Shown: piece after piece, positions 1 through 8,314 of the stretch
How positions within the stretch are numbered: position 1 is the first letter of the stretch
Layout: each line of letters opens with the position of its first letter
Assembly: GCF_003269295.1 (NCBI RefSeq)
Contig: NZ_QLTT01000003.1
Location: 682,001 to 746,000, forward strand
Origin: Lentzea atacamensis
Lineage (GTDB): Bacteria > Actinomycetota > Actinomycetes > Mycobacteriales > Pseudonocardiaceae
DNA: 64,000 bases
Direction of reading: 5' to 3'
Translations under genes and position numbers: made by a program
Notes under the pieces: generated by a model
Seen by the model: only the letters and a program-made list of their open reading frames with translations
The model's database searches: none
What the model was told of the DNA's origin: nothing

Positions 1-2
1 AG

Positions 3-638
3 TACGACATCGCGACCGGCAGCTACCGGAGCTGGCGCAAGAACCGGCAGCCCAACGCCGGTTCCACGGCCATCGGCACGGACCTCAACCGCAACTGGTC
101 CTTCAAGTGGGGCTGCTGCGGCGGTTCGTCCGGAAGCCCGAGCAGCGACACCTACCGCGGCGCGCGGGCCGAGTCAGCGCCGGAGGTGAAGGTCGTCGCG
201 GACTTCGTGCGCAGCCGTGTCGTCGACGGCAAGCAGCAGATCAAGGCGTCGATCGACTTCCACACCTACAGCGAGCTCGTGATGTGGCCGTTCGGCTGGA
301 CCTACGACGACGTCGCGCCCGGCATGACGAAGGACCAGCGGGACACGTTCGCCACGATCGGGCAGTCCATGGCCGCTACCAACGGGTACACGCCCCAGCA
401 GGCCAGCGATCTCTACATCACGGACGGCTCGATCCGGGACTGGCTGTGGGGTTCGCAGGGCGTGTTCTCCTACACGTTCGAGATGTATCCGGGCTCTTCC
501 GGCAGCGGCGGCGGTTTCTACCCGCCGGACGAGGTGATTCCGGCGCAGACGGCCCGCAACAAGGAAGCGGTGCTGCAACTGCTCGACCGCGCAGACTGCC
601 CGTACGAGGCCATCGGCAAGGAGGCGCAGTACTGCTGA
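3..638 (+). CDS. Zinc carboxypeptidase, M14 family (C-terminal part)
   Basis: The gene enters from the left edge; 211 C-terminal residues are visible. The product is a secreted-type M14 metallocarboxypeptidase that removes C-terminal residues from peptides. Visible M14 hallmarks, in order, are the substrate-binding segment TDLNRNW, the third zinc ligand in DFHTYSEL followed by WPFGW, and the catalytic glutamate in YTFEMYP near the end. The N-terminal HxxE zinc motif and the signal peptide lie outside the window. The many cysteines (GCCGG, DCPYE, QYC) fit an exported, disulphide-bonded enzyme of the carboxypeptidase T type. A hairpin terminator follows six bases after the stop. The family call is firm; substrate preference cannot be read. 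Confidence 0.93.
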   Translation, partial: YDIATGSYRSWRKNRQPNAGSTAIGTDLNRNWSFKWGCCGGSSGSPSSDTYRGARAESAPEVKVVADFVRSRVVDGKQQIKASIDFHTYSELVMWPFGWTYDDVAPGMTKDQRDTFATIGQSMAATNGYTPQQASDLYITDGSIRDWLWGSQGVFSYTFEMYPGSSGSGGGFYPPDEVIPAQTARNKEAVLQLLDRADCPYEAIGKEAQYC

Positions 639-643
639 CGTAC

Positions 644-680
644 GGCGCGAGCGTCTGTCCGTTCAACGGATGCTCGCGCC
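644..680. terminator. Hairpin terminator after the carboxypeptidase
   Basis: Arms GGCGCGAGC (644-652) and GCTCGCGCC (672-680) pair perfectly over 9 bp, and the loop contains a further CCGTT/AACGG pairing. The hairpin sits between the stop of the carboxypeptidase and the 3' end of the minus-strand SDR remnant. It therefore probably serves both directions. There is no U-tract, as is usual in high-G+C actinobacteria. Confidence 0.7.
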
Positions 681-693
681 GACCCGTTGCCGC

Positions 694-952
694 CTAGACC
701 GCGGCCCAGCCGTTGTCCACGGGCAGCACGACACCGTTGATGTTGGCGGCGGCGTCGGAGGCGAGGAAGACGATGGCGGCGGCCTGCTCGTCGGCCTCGG
801 CGAGGCGTCCGACGTTGCCCATGTACCGGGCGAGCACCTGAGGGCCGTGCCCGGCGGGGTCGGCGTTCACGGTGATCCCGGTCTTGGTGCCGCCGGGCGC
901 GATGGCGTTGGCGCGGATTCCGGAGTCGCGGTACATGGCCGCCACCGAGCGG
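694..952 (-). pseudogene. SDR oxidoreductase, C-terminal remnant
   Basis: The last ~85 codons are a clear short-chain dehydrogenase C-terminus: SVAAMYRDSGIRANAIAPGG, then GRLAEADEQAAAIVFLAS and an ending on VDNGWAAV. The Rossmann GxxxGxG segment and the catalytic YxxxK are absent. Upstream of about position 952 the same frame stops resembling an SDR. There the plus strand instead reads as the C-terminal half of a TetR regulator. I infer a deletion that joined the 3' part of this gene to the 3' part of a convergent or divergent regulator gene. It has no credible start and is probably not expressed as a working enzyme. Confidence 0.8.
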
Positions 953-1197
953 CGGTGTGGCTGGAGGCGGATCGCCAGGCAGAACCGGTCTTCGCCGAGG
1001 CACTCGCCCGGCGCAGCGGACTGGCCGCTCCCGACCTGGCCGTGGTCGTGCAGGCGGCGATGATCAACGCCGCTCTGCGGGCGGCGGTGGAGCACCACGC
1101 GTTCCATGCCGATCCTGCCGCCGACGACGCGGCGGATGGTGCGGAGGCGGGGGTCAGCGAGGCGTTGCTGCTCGCGGCGCGCGTGTTCTCCGGCTGA
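953..1197 (+). pseudogene. TetR-type regulator, C-terminal remnant
   Basis: About 80 codons starting near AAVWLEADRQ and ending VSEALLLAARVFSG before TGA at 1195-1197 resemble the ligand-binding C-terminus of actinobacterial TetR regulators. Typical features are an alpha-helical stretch with ARRSGLAAPDLAVVVQAAMINAALRAAVEHH. No helix-turn-helix precedes it: upstream is the antisense of the SDR remnant. The fragment is therefore 5'-truncated. SDR and TetR genes are commonly neighbours, so one deletion across an original SDR/TetR pair would explain both fragments. The regulator assignment rests on pattern only. Confidence 0.6.
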
Positions 1198-1344
1198 CGT
1201 TCTGTTCCGGCGAGTCTTGTGTCCACATTGGACTGAGCCGTGCCGCCACGTCCCCCCGGGGTCATTCGCCGCACGTCGGTGTTGCTCAGCGTCTCAACAG
1301 GGGTATCCGCCGAAAATCTGCCCGTTACATCTTGACGGGATAGA

Positions 1345-1358
1345 TGTTATCGCTCACA
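1345..1358. promoter_or_regulatory. Degenerate second LacI-type operator
   Basis: TGTTATCGCTCACA differs at two positions from the perfect palindrome 98 bp downstream. Two spaced operators would fit looping or cooperative repression by a LacI/GalR-family sugar-responsive regulator. The site is inferred from similarity to its partner. Confidence 0.45.
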
Positions 1359-1442
1359 GTCCTCGTTGCGTGATCAATCGCATCGGTACTCGCTCCTACC
1401 TCGTAACTCCTCCATATTCCTGCCCGGATCGTTCTCGAAAGA

Positions 1443-1456
1443 TGTTAGCGCTAACA
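1443..1456. promoter_or_regulatory. LacI/GalR-family operator TGTTAGCGCTAACA
   Basis: This is a perfect 14-bp palindrome with the central CG typical of LacI/GalR-family operators. It lies about 105 bp upstream of the GH62 start. Actinobacterial polysaccharide hydrolases are often repressed through such sites in the absence of the cognate sugar. No LacI-family gene lies in this window, so the regulator would act in trans. Confidence 0.75.
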
Positions 1457-1561
1457 CGATGAATTCCCGGGCCCGTCGCCCGTGCGCGGGTGTCGTCGGG
1501 TCTGCGCGCCGATACGGCCCGTCTCATGTCGGCGGTCTTCAACGACGAAGGGAAAGATGCT

Positions 1562-3043
1562 ATGTCGGTTGGGTTTGCGCGCACCGCGAGGTGGCGTCGT
1601 CGGTTGCGGTCCGGATTTGCCGCCGCGGCAGTCGCGGCGGTCGTGGGCGGGCTGCTCACGGTGGTTCCCATGTCGGCGTCGGCCGCCACTGTGGACACCA
1701 CCGCCTGGTACGTACTGGTGAACCGCAGCAGTGGCAAGGCTCTCGACGTCAACGGCGCGTCCACCGCCGACGGTGCCAACCTCATCCAGTGGTCCCGCAC
1801 CAACGCCAACAACCAGCAGTTCCAGTTCGTCGACTCCGGCAGCGGCTACTACCGGCTGCGCGCACGGCACTCCGGCAAGGTCGCCGACGTCTTCAACTGG
1901 TCGTCGGCAGACGGTGCCGCGGTCGTGCAGTGGGCCGACGGCAACAGTGCCAACCAGCAGTTCCGGCTGGCCGACTCCGACAGCGGTTACGTCCGCCTGG
2001 TCAACCGCAACAGCGGCAAGGTGGTCGAGGTGCAGGGGTCTTCGGCCGCCGACGGCGCCGGCGTCGTGCAGTTCAGCGACAGGAACGGCAGCAACCAGCA
2101 GTGGCAACTCGTCCGGGTTGACGGGGGTAGCGGCGCATGTGCGCTGCCGTCGTCGTACCGCTGGACATCGACCGGCCCGCTGGCGAACCCCAAGCCGGGG
2201 TGGGTCTCGCTCAAGGACTTCACCGCCGTCGTCCACAACGGCCAGAACCTCGTCTACGGCACGACACACGACACCGGGACGAACTGGAGGTCGATGAGCT
2301 TCAGCCCCTTCACGAACTGGTCGGACATGGGCACCGCCACCCAGAACGTGCCCTTGTCCATCGGTGCCATCGCGCCGACGCTGCTGTACTTCGCCCCGAA
2401 GAACATCTGGGTGCTCGCCTACCAGTGGGGCGGCCCGGCCTTCTCCTACCGCACCTCGAGCAACCCCGCCGACCCCAACAGCTGGTCGGCACCGCAGACC
2501 CTCTTCACTGGCACCCTCCCCACCGGGGCACCCATCGACCAGACCCTCATCGCCGACGGTACGAACATGTACCTGTTCTTCGCCGACGACCTCGGCAACA
2601 TCTACCGTGCCAGCATGCCGATCGGGAACTTCCCCGGCAGCTTCGGCTCGTCGTACACGAGGATCATGAGCGACACGAAGGAGAACCTGTTCGAGGCCGT
2701 CGAGGTCTACAAGGTCAAGGACCAGAACCAGTACCTCATGATCGTCGAGGCGATGGGGGCCGGCGGACGCTACTTCCGCTCGTTCACCGCCTCCAGCCTG
2801 GGCGGGTCGTGGACGCCGCAGGCCGCGACCGAGAGCAATCCCTTTGCCGGCAAGGCCAACAGCGGCGCCACGTGGACCAACGACATCAGCCACGGCGATC
2901 TGGTTCGTACCAACCCCGATCAGACCAAGACCGTTGACCCGTGCAATCTTCAGTTCCTCTACCAGGGACGCGACCCGCGCTCGGACGGCATGGACTACGG
3001 TCTCCTGCCTTACCGGCCGGGTGTGCTGACCCTGCAGCGCTAG
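1562..3043 (+). CDS. Secreted GH62 alpha-L-arabinofuranosidase with ricin-type lectin domain
   Basis: This 493-residue exported enzyme should release arabinose side chains from arabinoxylan. Residues 1-41 are a signal peptide (basic WRRRLR, hydrophobic core, cleavage near SASA-A). A CBM13/ricin-B domain follows to about residue 185, with three QxW/QxF repeats ([39 protein letters not shown]). The rest is GH62, with the general-base segment [12 protein letters not shown], the substrate-cleft segment LAYQWG and the acid segment [12 protein letters not shown] 1562 is chosen over upstream starts because a GAAGGGAAAG ribosome site precedes it and the signal peptide then begins correctly. Two LacI-type palindromes upstream suggest sugar-controlled repression, and a strong hairpin follows the stop. 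Confidence 0.93.
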   Translation: MSVGFARTARWRRRLRSGFAAAAVAAVVGGLLTVVPMSASAATVDTTAWYVLVNRSSGKALDVNGASTADGANLIQWSRTNANNQQFQFVDSGSGYYRLRARHSGKVADVFNWSSADGAAVVQWADGNSANQQFRLADSDSGYVRLVNRNSGKVVEVQGSSAADGAGVVQFSDRNGSNQQWQLVRVDGGSGACALPSSYRWTSTGPLANPKPGWVSLKDFTAVVHNGQNLVYGTTHDTGTNWRSMSFSPFTNWSDMGTATQNVPLSIGAIAPTLLYFAPKNIWVLAYQWGGPAFSYRTSSNPADPNSWSAPQTLFTGTLPTGAPIDQTLIADGTNMYLFFADDLGNIYRASMPIGNFPGSFGSSYTRIMSDTKENLFEAVEVYKVKDQNQYLMIVEAMGAGGRYFRSFTASSLGGSWTPQAATESNPFAGKANSGATWTNDISHGDLVRTNPDQTKTVDPCNLQFLYQGRDPRSDGMDYGLLPYRPGVLTLQR

Positions 3044-3055
3044 CCACTGCTGGAG

Positions 3056-3085
3056 GGGCGGGCTCGGTGAAGGCCGAGCCCGCCC
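3056..3085. terminator. Bidirectional hairpin terminator
   Basis: GGGCGGGCTCGG (3056-3067) pairs perfectly over 12 bp with CCGAGCCCGCCC (3074-3085) around a 6-nt loop. It lies between the convergent GH62 gene and the DUF4232-like gene, so it can terminate both. Confidence 0.85.
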
Positions 3086-3097
3086 GCAGAAGTACGG

Positions 3098-3601
3098 TCA
3101 GCTCACCGGCTGCGTGATCTTCGTGAGCATCAGCGGCCCGCCGGCCGGAGCGGACCACGCCGCGGTCAGCTCGCTCTCGGGAGCGGTGGGCACGTTGAAG
3201 GTCATGCTGCCGATGGGCATGCCGCCGTTGCCCGGAGGTGCCGACACGTAGACGACAGCGCGGCGGAAGTCATCCACCCACACGTCCTCGAACGGCGCCA
3301 CGGCGAACTTGTCGCTGAACCGCACGTCCAACGGCCGTTCGGACGTGTCGTAGCACCGGATGCAGTCCAGGGCGCCGCTGAGCAGGCAGCTCACGCCTTC
3401 GTTGCCCTTGAGCGAGATGGTGAACAGCCTGCTGGTGCTGGGATTCGGGGAGCGGCCCTCTCCGATCTCGGCGGAGATCTCACCGGCGGCGCACGGCCGG
3501 GTGGGTCGTACGTCGGCCCCGGCAGGCACTACAGCGGTCAGCACTGCGGCACCGGCCAACGCAGCCGTCGTCACTGCACGCCACAAACCTGGCTTCTTCA
3601 A
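3098..3601 (-). CDS. Secreted DUF4232-like protein
   Basis: A 167-residue exported protein of unknown function. Residues 1-29 are a signal peptide ending PAGA-D. The mature part begins with RPCAAGEISAEIGEG, contains a CLLSGALDCIRCYD cysteine cluster and has a beta-rich C-terminus. This pattern resembles actinobacterial DUF4232 extracellular domains. The start is TTG at 3601 with AAGGAG eight bases upstream; no ATG fits the signal peptide better. A TGA in the upstream frame overlaps this TTG, hinting that it once was translationally coupled to the WXG-like gene before it. The DUF assignment is by pattern and moderate. Confidence 0.75.
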   Translation of the reverse strand: MKKPGLWRAVTTAALAGAAVLTAVVPAGADVRPTRPCAAGEISAEIGEGRSPNPSTSRLFTISLKGNEGVSCLLSGALDCIRCYDTSERPLDVRFSDKFAVAPFEDVWVDDFRRAVVYVSAPPGNGGMPIGSMTFNVPTAPESELTAAWSAPAGGPLMLTKITQPVS

Positions 3602-3692
3602 GGGTTGTCTCCTTCGAGTTGCTTTCTCTTACGCACCAAGGAGACGACTGCCGTTGCGGAAAGTCTGCCCGCATCCGCTCGGTGTGACCGTC

Positions 3693-3923
3693 CTGGCTCA
3701 TCTTCTGGTTGGCGGCGTCGAGCGTCTCGCCGTAGAGCTGCGCAACGCCGGTCACCACGGGGTCGAGCAGCGACAGCAGCCCGGTGAACCCGGACGTGTC
3801 CCCACCCTTGACGATCGCGTGCTCCCGGATCGTCAGGAAGTGCTCGGCCTGACGTTCCAGCAGCCCGCTGCAGCCGCGCAGCTCATTCGGCACGACGTGG
3901 AACTTCTCTCCCATGGCGGTCAT
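3693..3923 (-). pseudogene. ESX/WXG100-like small helical protein, 3' truncated
   Basis: From ATG 3923 (or 3914) about 75 codons look like an ESX-secretion-associated helical protein: FHVVPNELRGCSGLLERQ, AEHFLTIREHA, then LLDPVVTGVAQLYGETLDAANQKMSQ. Such proteins are usually about 100 residues, with a second amphipathic helix. Here coding character, including G/C bias at third positions, stops near 3693. The open frame then runs meaninglessly across the 5' end of the DUF4232-like gene. I therefore call it 3'-truncated or frameshifted. The family call is tentative because no WxG tripeptide is visible. Confidence 0.5.
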
Positions 3924-3993
3924 GACGCCTGGCCCAGATGTGCGGTTCCGTCGCATTCGGCGCAATAGGCAACTCGAATCAGCAGGGCCGCCC

Positions 3994-4020
3994 GGCGCCG
4001 GGGTGGCCCGCCCCGGCGCC
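3994..4020 (-). terminator. Hairpin terminator of the RTX-like gene
   Basis: GGCGCCGGGG (3994-4003) and CCCCGGCGCC (4011-4020) form a perfect 10-bp stem with a 7-nt loop. It lies directly downstream of the minus-strand stop at 4027. Confidence 0.8.
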
Positions 4021-4026
4021 ATCGCA

Positions 4027-4872
4027 TCACCTGGTGATCTCGACGCCGATCAGCTCGTCGGACGGGTCGACCGTCGCGGTGTCGGTGCCCGCACCGCCGT
4101 CCACGATGTCGTCGGTCCCGTCCTTCACCAGCAACGTGTCGTTCTCGGAGCCCCCGAAGACGCGGTCACCACCGGTGCCGGGGTTGAGCGTGTCTGCGCC
4201 GCCGAGCCCGAAGAACGAGTTGAACTTCTCGTCACCGGTCAGCTTGTCGGCGAACGCGCTGCCGAACACCGCCTCGACGTCGTCGCGAACGTTGTCGCCG
4301 CTGGTGGAGCCGAACGAACTGATGAGTCCGTCGTTGTTGATGTCGTCCATCGTGACGGACACCGCGGTCACGGCGCGTTCGTAGCTCACGGTGTCGAAGT
4401 CCTTGCCACCGTTGTAGATGATCTGCGAGTCGCCGCAGCAGTCCTTCTGGCCCGCCAGCATGAAGTCGTTGCCCGCGTCGCCGAACACGTTCCCGAAGAA
4501 CCTGCCCTCCACCGACACCCGGTCGCCCAGGTCGCCGAGCCGCACAGTCACCTGGCGGACCTCCCGCCCGAGGAACCGCTGCTCGCACAGCACCTTCGTC
4601 GCCGTGGCCGAGGCGCAGCCCTCGCCCGCCGTGATGGCCACGGCGTCGGTGACGGCGATCTTCGTGCCCTCGCGCACGATCCGCAGGTTGTTCGCGTTGC
4701 CGGTGCCGCCGTCGTAGGCGATGCCGGAGCCGAACGTGGCGCTGTTGGTCAGCTTGACGGTGGCAGGGGTGGCTGCTTCGGCACTGCCGGCGACGGCCAG
4801 CATCCCGCCGGCCACGACCACCCCCGTGCACGCGGCCAGCCGCGACAGCCGCTGCTTGGTCGTAGTTCTCAT
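4027..4872 (-). CDS. Secreted RTX/hemolysin-type calcium-binding repeat protein
   Basis: A 281-residue exported protein. Residues 1-33 form a signal peptide (RLAACTGVVVAGG..., cleavage near AEA-A). The C-terminal half carries nonapeptide-like Gly/Asp repeats typical of parallel beta-roll calcium binding: FGDAGNDFM, FGLGGADTL, FGGSENDTL and DGGAGTDTA. The central SYERAVTAVSVTMDD segment matches the usual inter-repeat pattern of such actinobacterial proteins. No catalytic domain is visible, so a structural or surface role is likely. It is divergent from the ATPase regulator at 5109, with a palindrome between them, and has its own terminator. Confidence 0.85.
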   Translation of the reverse strand: MRTTTKQRLSRLAACTGVVVAGGMLAVAGSAEAATPATVKLTNSATFGSGIAYDGGTGNANNLRIVREGTKIAVTDAVAITAGEGCASATATKVLCEQRFLGREVRQVTVRLGDLGDRVSVEGRFFGNVFGDAGNDFMLAGQKDCCGDSQIIYNGGKDFDTVSYERAVTAVSVTMDDINNDGLISSFGSTSGDNVRDDVEAVFGSAFADKLTGDEKFNSFFGLGGADTLNPGTGGDRVFGGSENDTLLVKDGTDDIVDGGAGTDTATVDPSDELIGVEITR

Positions 4873-4926
4873 TGCATTCTCTCCATCAGTCTGTGCCGTC
4901 CCTGGAGGCCGGCTCTCACAGATGAA

Positions 4927-4949
4927 GGCGTGAGTTCACACCTCACGCC
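4927..4949. promoter_or_regulatory. Inverted repeat in divergent promoter region
   Basis: GGCGTGAG (4927-4934) and CTCACGCC (4942-4949) are perfect 8-bp arms separated by 7 nt. They lie 55 bp upstream of the RTX-like gene and 160 bp upstream of the STAND-type regulator gene. This could be an operator or a leader hairpin; which cannot be decided by sight. Confidence 0.35.
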
Positions 4950-5108
4950 GGAAGGTCCGGCCTCACAGCCGGAAGGCGATGGAGCAGCAGACCGGCGCAG
5001 GCGGCGCGTGCTTCTGGCGCCAGGCGTTGCGTCCCAAGAGCTTCCGGCCGCGGCGATTGTGCCGACCGGCCGTTGCCGCGCCGAGTGGACGCGGGGTAGA
5101 CAGCGAGA

Positions 5109-7565
5109 GTGCAGGCGACGACTACCGCGTTGGTCGGCCGTGACGCCGATGTCGTGCGGTTGCGGGAGCTGCTGGCCGTCGAGCGGCTGGTGACCGTGAC
5201 CGGGCCCGGCGGGGTCGGCAAGACGCGGCTGGCGCTCGACGCGGTGGTGAGCGGCGGGTGGCCGGTGTGCGAGCTGACGGACGTCGATGCCGCTGAGGAC
5301 GTGCCGGCCGCGGTTGCCGAGTCGCTGGGGTTCTCGAGCGTTGACGCGGCGGTTGTCGGCATCGGTGAGGCCGAGCGGCGGCTCGTGCTGGACAGCTGCG
5401 AGCACATGGTGAGTGCCGCTGCCGCCGTGGCGGCGCTGTTGCTGCGACGGTGTTCGCGGGTGCGGATTCTGGCGACCAGCCGGGAACCGTTGCACGTCGA
5501 CGGCGAGCACGTGTTCCCGCTCGCGCCGTTGGACGTGCCGACCGGCGACGACCCGGACCACGTGCGGGACGCGCCCGCGGTCCGGCTGTTCGTGGATCGG
5601 GCCAGGACCTACGGCGTGACCTTGAACGTCGACGAGCAGACGGCGCCCGCGCTCGGCGCGCTGGCGCGTCGGCTCGACGGGCTGCCGCTGGCCATCGAGC
5701 TGGCCGCGGCGCGTGCACCTGCGTTCACGTCCGCGGAGATCGTCGAGCACCTGGATGCCCGGCTGGATCTGCTGGAACGGCGCCGGGCGGGCGGACCGCA
5801 CCACCACCGGAGTCTGGCGGCGGCGATCGCCTGGTCGTACGAACGGCTGCCGGAGGAGACACGCCGGTTCTTCACCCGGCTCGGTGTGTTCGCGGGCAGT
5901 TTCACCGCGGACATCGCCGCAGCGGTGGCGGCGGCCCCCGAGGAGGACCGGTCGGCCGTGCTCGTCCACCTCGACCGGCTCGTCGCCGGTTCGCTCGTCA
6001 CGGTCGAACGCCGCACCGAACGCACCTGGTACCGGCTGCTGGAGACGTTGCGGGACTTCAGTCGCGACCGGTTGCGCGAGCAGGGCGAGCTGGACCGGAT
6101 CCAGGACCGCTGGGTGGACGCGATGGTGCGGGTTGCCACCGACCAGGTGGACACTCTTCTGCGCACCTGGTCGCTGGAGCAGTACGTGGCGATTCACACG
6201 TTGCCCGGCCAGCTGGCGCAGGCGATCAGGTGGTGTCTCGGTCACGACAGCGGTCCGGACCGGGCGCACGCGTTGTTCCTGCCGCTGTTCGGCATCCTGC
6301 GCAGCGCCAACGGGGACTTCGTCGCCGACCTCGGTGAACGGCTCCTGCACCGCTGGCCCGACGAGTCCGCGCCCAACTGGGCCGTCACGGCCGCCATCAC
6401 CGCCACTGCGCACGTCAGCCTCGGCCGCTTCACCACCGGTGCCGCGCTGGCCGAACGCGCACTCCGCGTGCCCGACCCCGGATACGCGGCAGTGGTCGCG
6501 CGGCGAGCCCTGTTCCTCTGCGACCGGGCGAGCGGCCACGACGACCGCGCGTTGCGATGGGTGGAGGAAGGGCTTGCCGAGGCGGAGCGGTTGGACATTC
6601 CGCCGTTCCACACCGAGCTGCAGGGGTTTCACGCCGTCGCGCTGGCGGGTGTCGGCCGGTTCGACGAGGCGCTGACCGCGGCGGCCGACGCCCATCGCGA
6701 CGCGGTGCGCCAGGACAGCCGGCTGCTGAAGATGTTCACCCTGCTGACCCGCGGATCGCTGCTGGCGTTGCGGGACGACGCCGCGGGCGCGCACCTTCTC
6801 GCCGAGGCGACCGCGATGGCACGGGTGGTGGGCAAGCCGTTCTGGGTCGGCGTCGGACACCGCAGCACGGGCCTGTGCGCCCTGCTCGCCGGATGGCTCG
6901 GCGATGCGGCAGAGGAACTCCGGCGTGCCCTGGACGTGTTCGCGGGCAGCGGTGACGTTCCGGAGATGTGGGTGACGATCAGGTCGGTCGCGGCCTTCCT
7001 GGTCGCCGCCGGACGGGATGGGGCCGCCCGCACGCTCGCCTCGTCGGCCGGCACGGTGCCCGCGATCGGCGGAGTCGACGTGCTGAGACGCGCGGTCTCC
7101 ACCCGCCTGCCGGTCGATCTGGACGCGACCGGACCGGTGCTGCCGCTCCGGGAAGCCGTCGCGCTGGCCCGGCGGGAACTCGCCGGGCCACCCCTGAGAG
7201 CACCTGAGCCGGTGAACCGGTTCGAGCGCGAAGGTGCCGTGTGGACACTCGGCTACGCCGGCACGACGGTCCTTCTGCCTGACAGCAAAGGACTTGCCGA
7301 CATCGCCACGCTTCTCCGCCGCCCCGGACGCGAGGTGCACTGCACCGAGCTCGCCAAGGTGGCCGTCCACGAGCCGGACGCCGGGGTCGTCCTCGACGAA
7401 CAGGCCAGGCGCAGCTACGAGAAACGCATCACCGAGCTGCAGACCGAGCTGACCGAGGCCGAGGACGCCCACGACATCGGCCGCGCCGAACGGGTGCGGG
7501 TCGAGCTGGACCTGCTCGTCGACCAGCTCGTCGCCGCCACGTCGTCTGCCAACCAGGTGACGTGA
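5109..7565 (+). CDS. STAND-type ATPase/TPR regulator
   Basis: An 818-residue cytoplasmic signal-transduction ATPase. The nucleotide-binding domain opens almost at residue 1: ALVGRDADV, the P-loop GPGGVGKTRL (about 36-45), the Walker B-like RRLVLDSCEH, the sensor LATSREPL and the GLPLAIELAAARA motif of AfsR/LuxR-type NB-ARC proteins. An alpha-helical TPR-like middle follows. The C-terminal ~110 residues (GREVHCTELA, then a charged coiled-coil rich in Glu/Ala/Arg) match the tail of a common actinobacterial predicted-ATPase family. No DNA-binding domain is evident, so it may regulate through a partner or be a LuxR-less member. GTG 5109 is the first start and is needed for the ATPase fold; the ribosome site is weak. 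Confidence 0.82.
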   Translation: MQATTTALVGRDADVVRLRELLAVERLVTVTGPGGVGKTRLALDAVVSGGWPVCELTDVDAAEDVPAAVAESLGFSSVDAAVVGIGEAERRLVLDSCEHMVSAAAAVAALLLRRCSRVRILATSREPLHVDGEHVFPLAPLDVPTGDDPDHVRDAPAVRLFVDRARTYGVTLNVDEQTAPALGALARRLDGLPLAIELAAARAPAFTSAEIVEHLDARLDLLERRRAGGPHHHRSLAAAIAWSYERLPEETRRFFTRLGVFAGSFTADIAAAVAAAPEEDRSAVLVHLDRLVAGSLVTVERRTERTWYRLLETLRDFSRDRLREQGELDRIQDRWVDAMVRVATDQVDTLLRTWSLEQYVAIHTLPGQLAQAIRWCLGHDSGPDRAHALFLPLFGILRSANGDFVADLGERLLHRWPDESAPNWAVTAAITATAHVSLGRFTTGAALAERALRVPDPGYAAVVARRALFLCDRASGHDDRALRWVEEGLAEAERLDIPPFHTELQGFHAVALAGVGRFDEALTAAADAHRDAVRQDSRLLKMFTLLTRGSLLALRDDAAGAHLLAEATAMARVVGKPFWVGVGHRSTGLCALLAGWLGDAAEELRRALDVFAGSGDVPEMWVTIRSVAAFLVAAGRDGAARTLASSAGTVPAIGGVDVLRRAVSTRLPVDLDATGPVLPLREAVALARRELAGPPLRAPEPVNRFEREGAVWTLGYAGTTVLLPDSKGLADIATLLRRPGREVHCTELAKVAVHEPDAGVVLDEQARRSYEKRITELQTELTEAEDAHDIGRAERVRVELDLLVDQLVAATSSANQVT

Positions 7566-7592
7566 CGGCTGCTTCTCGGTGTGTTCGGCCGG

Positions 7593-7928
7593 TCAACGGT
7601 TCAGGTGGGCGCGCACGGGGCCGACGCGGATGTCCGGCTCCTGACGACGGGGACGGCGGACGCGGACCGGGATGGGGACTCCGCTCGCGTCCCGCGGTGT
7701 GCTTGCGGGAGCCGCAGGTTCGTGCCGGCTCGCGTCGCGCAGCTGGGCGTGAGCCGCCACGACCTCGGCGAGCAGCGCCGGGTCGGTCGGCTCCACGTGG
7801 GTGTCCGGGTGGAGCGCGAGAAGAAGAGCCCGGTAAGCCGCCCGGATCTGGGAGGGGGTGGCTTCGCGCGGGACCCCGAGTACGCGGTAGGGGTCCGGTG
7901 ACGGGTCTCGGCGCGCCGACATGATCAC
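7593..7928 (-). CDS. Small J-domain (DnaJ-like) protein
   Basis: A 109-111-residue J-domain protein that should stimulate an Hsp70 ATPase. The J domain spans roughly residues 10-65: DPYRVLGVPREATPSQIRAAYR, then the invariant HPD in LALHPDTH and a third helix LLAEVVAAHAQLRD. The tail is basic and Arg/Pro-rich, without Gly/Phe or zinc-finger regions. GTG 7928 overlaps the TGA of the preceding gene (GTGA), and ATG 7922 is an equally good start. It is the last gene of a three-gene coupled operon. The HspR-like regulator nearby suggests heat or proteotoxic stress control. Confidence 0.88.
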   Translation of the reverse strand: MIMSARRDPSPDPYRVLGVPREATPSQIRAAYRALLLALHPDTHVEPTDPALLAEVVAAHAQLRDASRHEPAAPASTPRDASGVPIPVRVRRPRRQEPDIRVGPVRAHLNR

Positions 7929-8314
7929 TTCCAGCTGGGCTGGGCGTTGAGGTGGCTCAGGGAGGTGTAGGCCTCACGGCAGGCGTTCTGCGCGTTGTCC
8001 AGGGCGTGGCGCACGTCGGCCCAGCCGCGGCAGGCGTGTGCCAGGTGCTGGGCGGGTTCGACGTTGTCGTCGGAGCGCAACTCGTGCCGTTGTGGACAGT
8101 CGCCGGTGTAGGCCGCCAGCGCGGTGGTGAGATCGCTGAGCGCGCCCAGCAGGTGGATCAACCGCCACGAGTCGGCGCGCGCCGTGGCGAGATCAGGCGC
8201 GCAGCACCGGTCGGCGTACTCGAAGGCCGCGTGGTGAGTGGCGAGCGTGGCCTGCTCCAGGACCGCAGCCAAGCCGTCCCCGGAGCCGGGGTCCGCGCGG
8301 TCGGCCCGGCTCAT
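7925..8314 (-). CDS. Hypothetical helical protein with His/Cys residues
   Basis: A 129-residue protein I do not recognise. It is predicted to be almost entirely alpha-helical, with stretches such as LAAVLEQATLATHHAAFEYADRC and WRLIHLLGALSDLTTALAAY, like small actinobacterial proteins of unknown function. ATG 8314 overlaps the TGA of the upstream gene by ATGA, and its own TGA overlaps the J-domain gene start. All three are therefore coupled. The context implies a role linked to the J-domain protein. No enzymatic motif is visible. Confidence 0.75.
   Translation of the reverse strand: MSRADRADPGSGDGLAAVLEQATLATHHAAFEYADRCCAPDLATARADSWRLIHLLGALSDLTTALAAYTGDCPQRHELRSDDNVEPAQHLAHACRGWADVRHALDNAQNACREAYTSLSHLNAQPSWK

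Larger units (their letters stand above)
1198..1561. other. Gene-free upstream region of the GH62 gene
   Basis: These 364 bases hold no convincing gene. They are locally less G+C-rich than the surroundings, with an AT-containing stretch around 1320-1460, and carry two LacI-type palindromes listed separately. A TTGACG at 1332-1337 could be a -35 element, but I cannot pair it with a good -10. The region is best read as the long regulated promoter and leader of the downstream secreted glycosidase. Confidence 0.6.

Noticed and set aside
4869..7472. An 867-codon minus-strand open frame
   Set aside because: It is antisense to the STAND ATPase; composition and lack of motifs mark it as a shadow.
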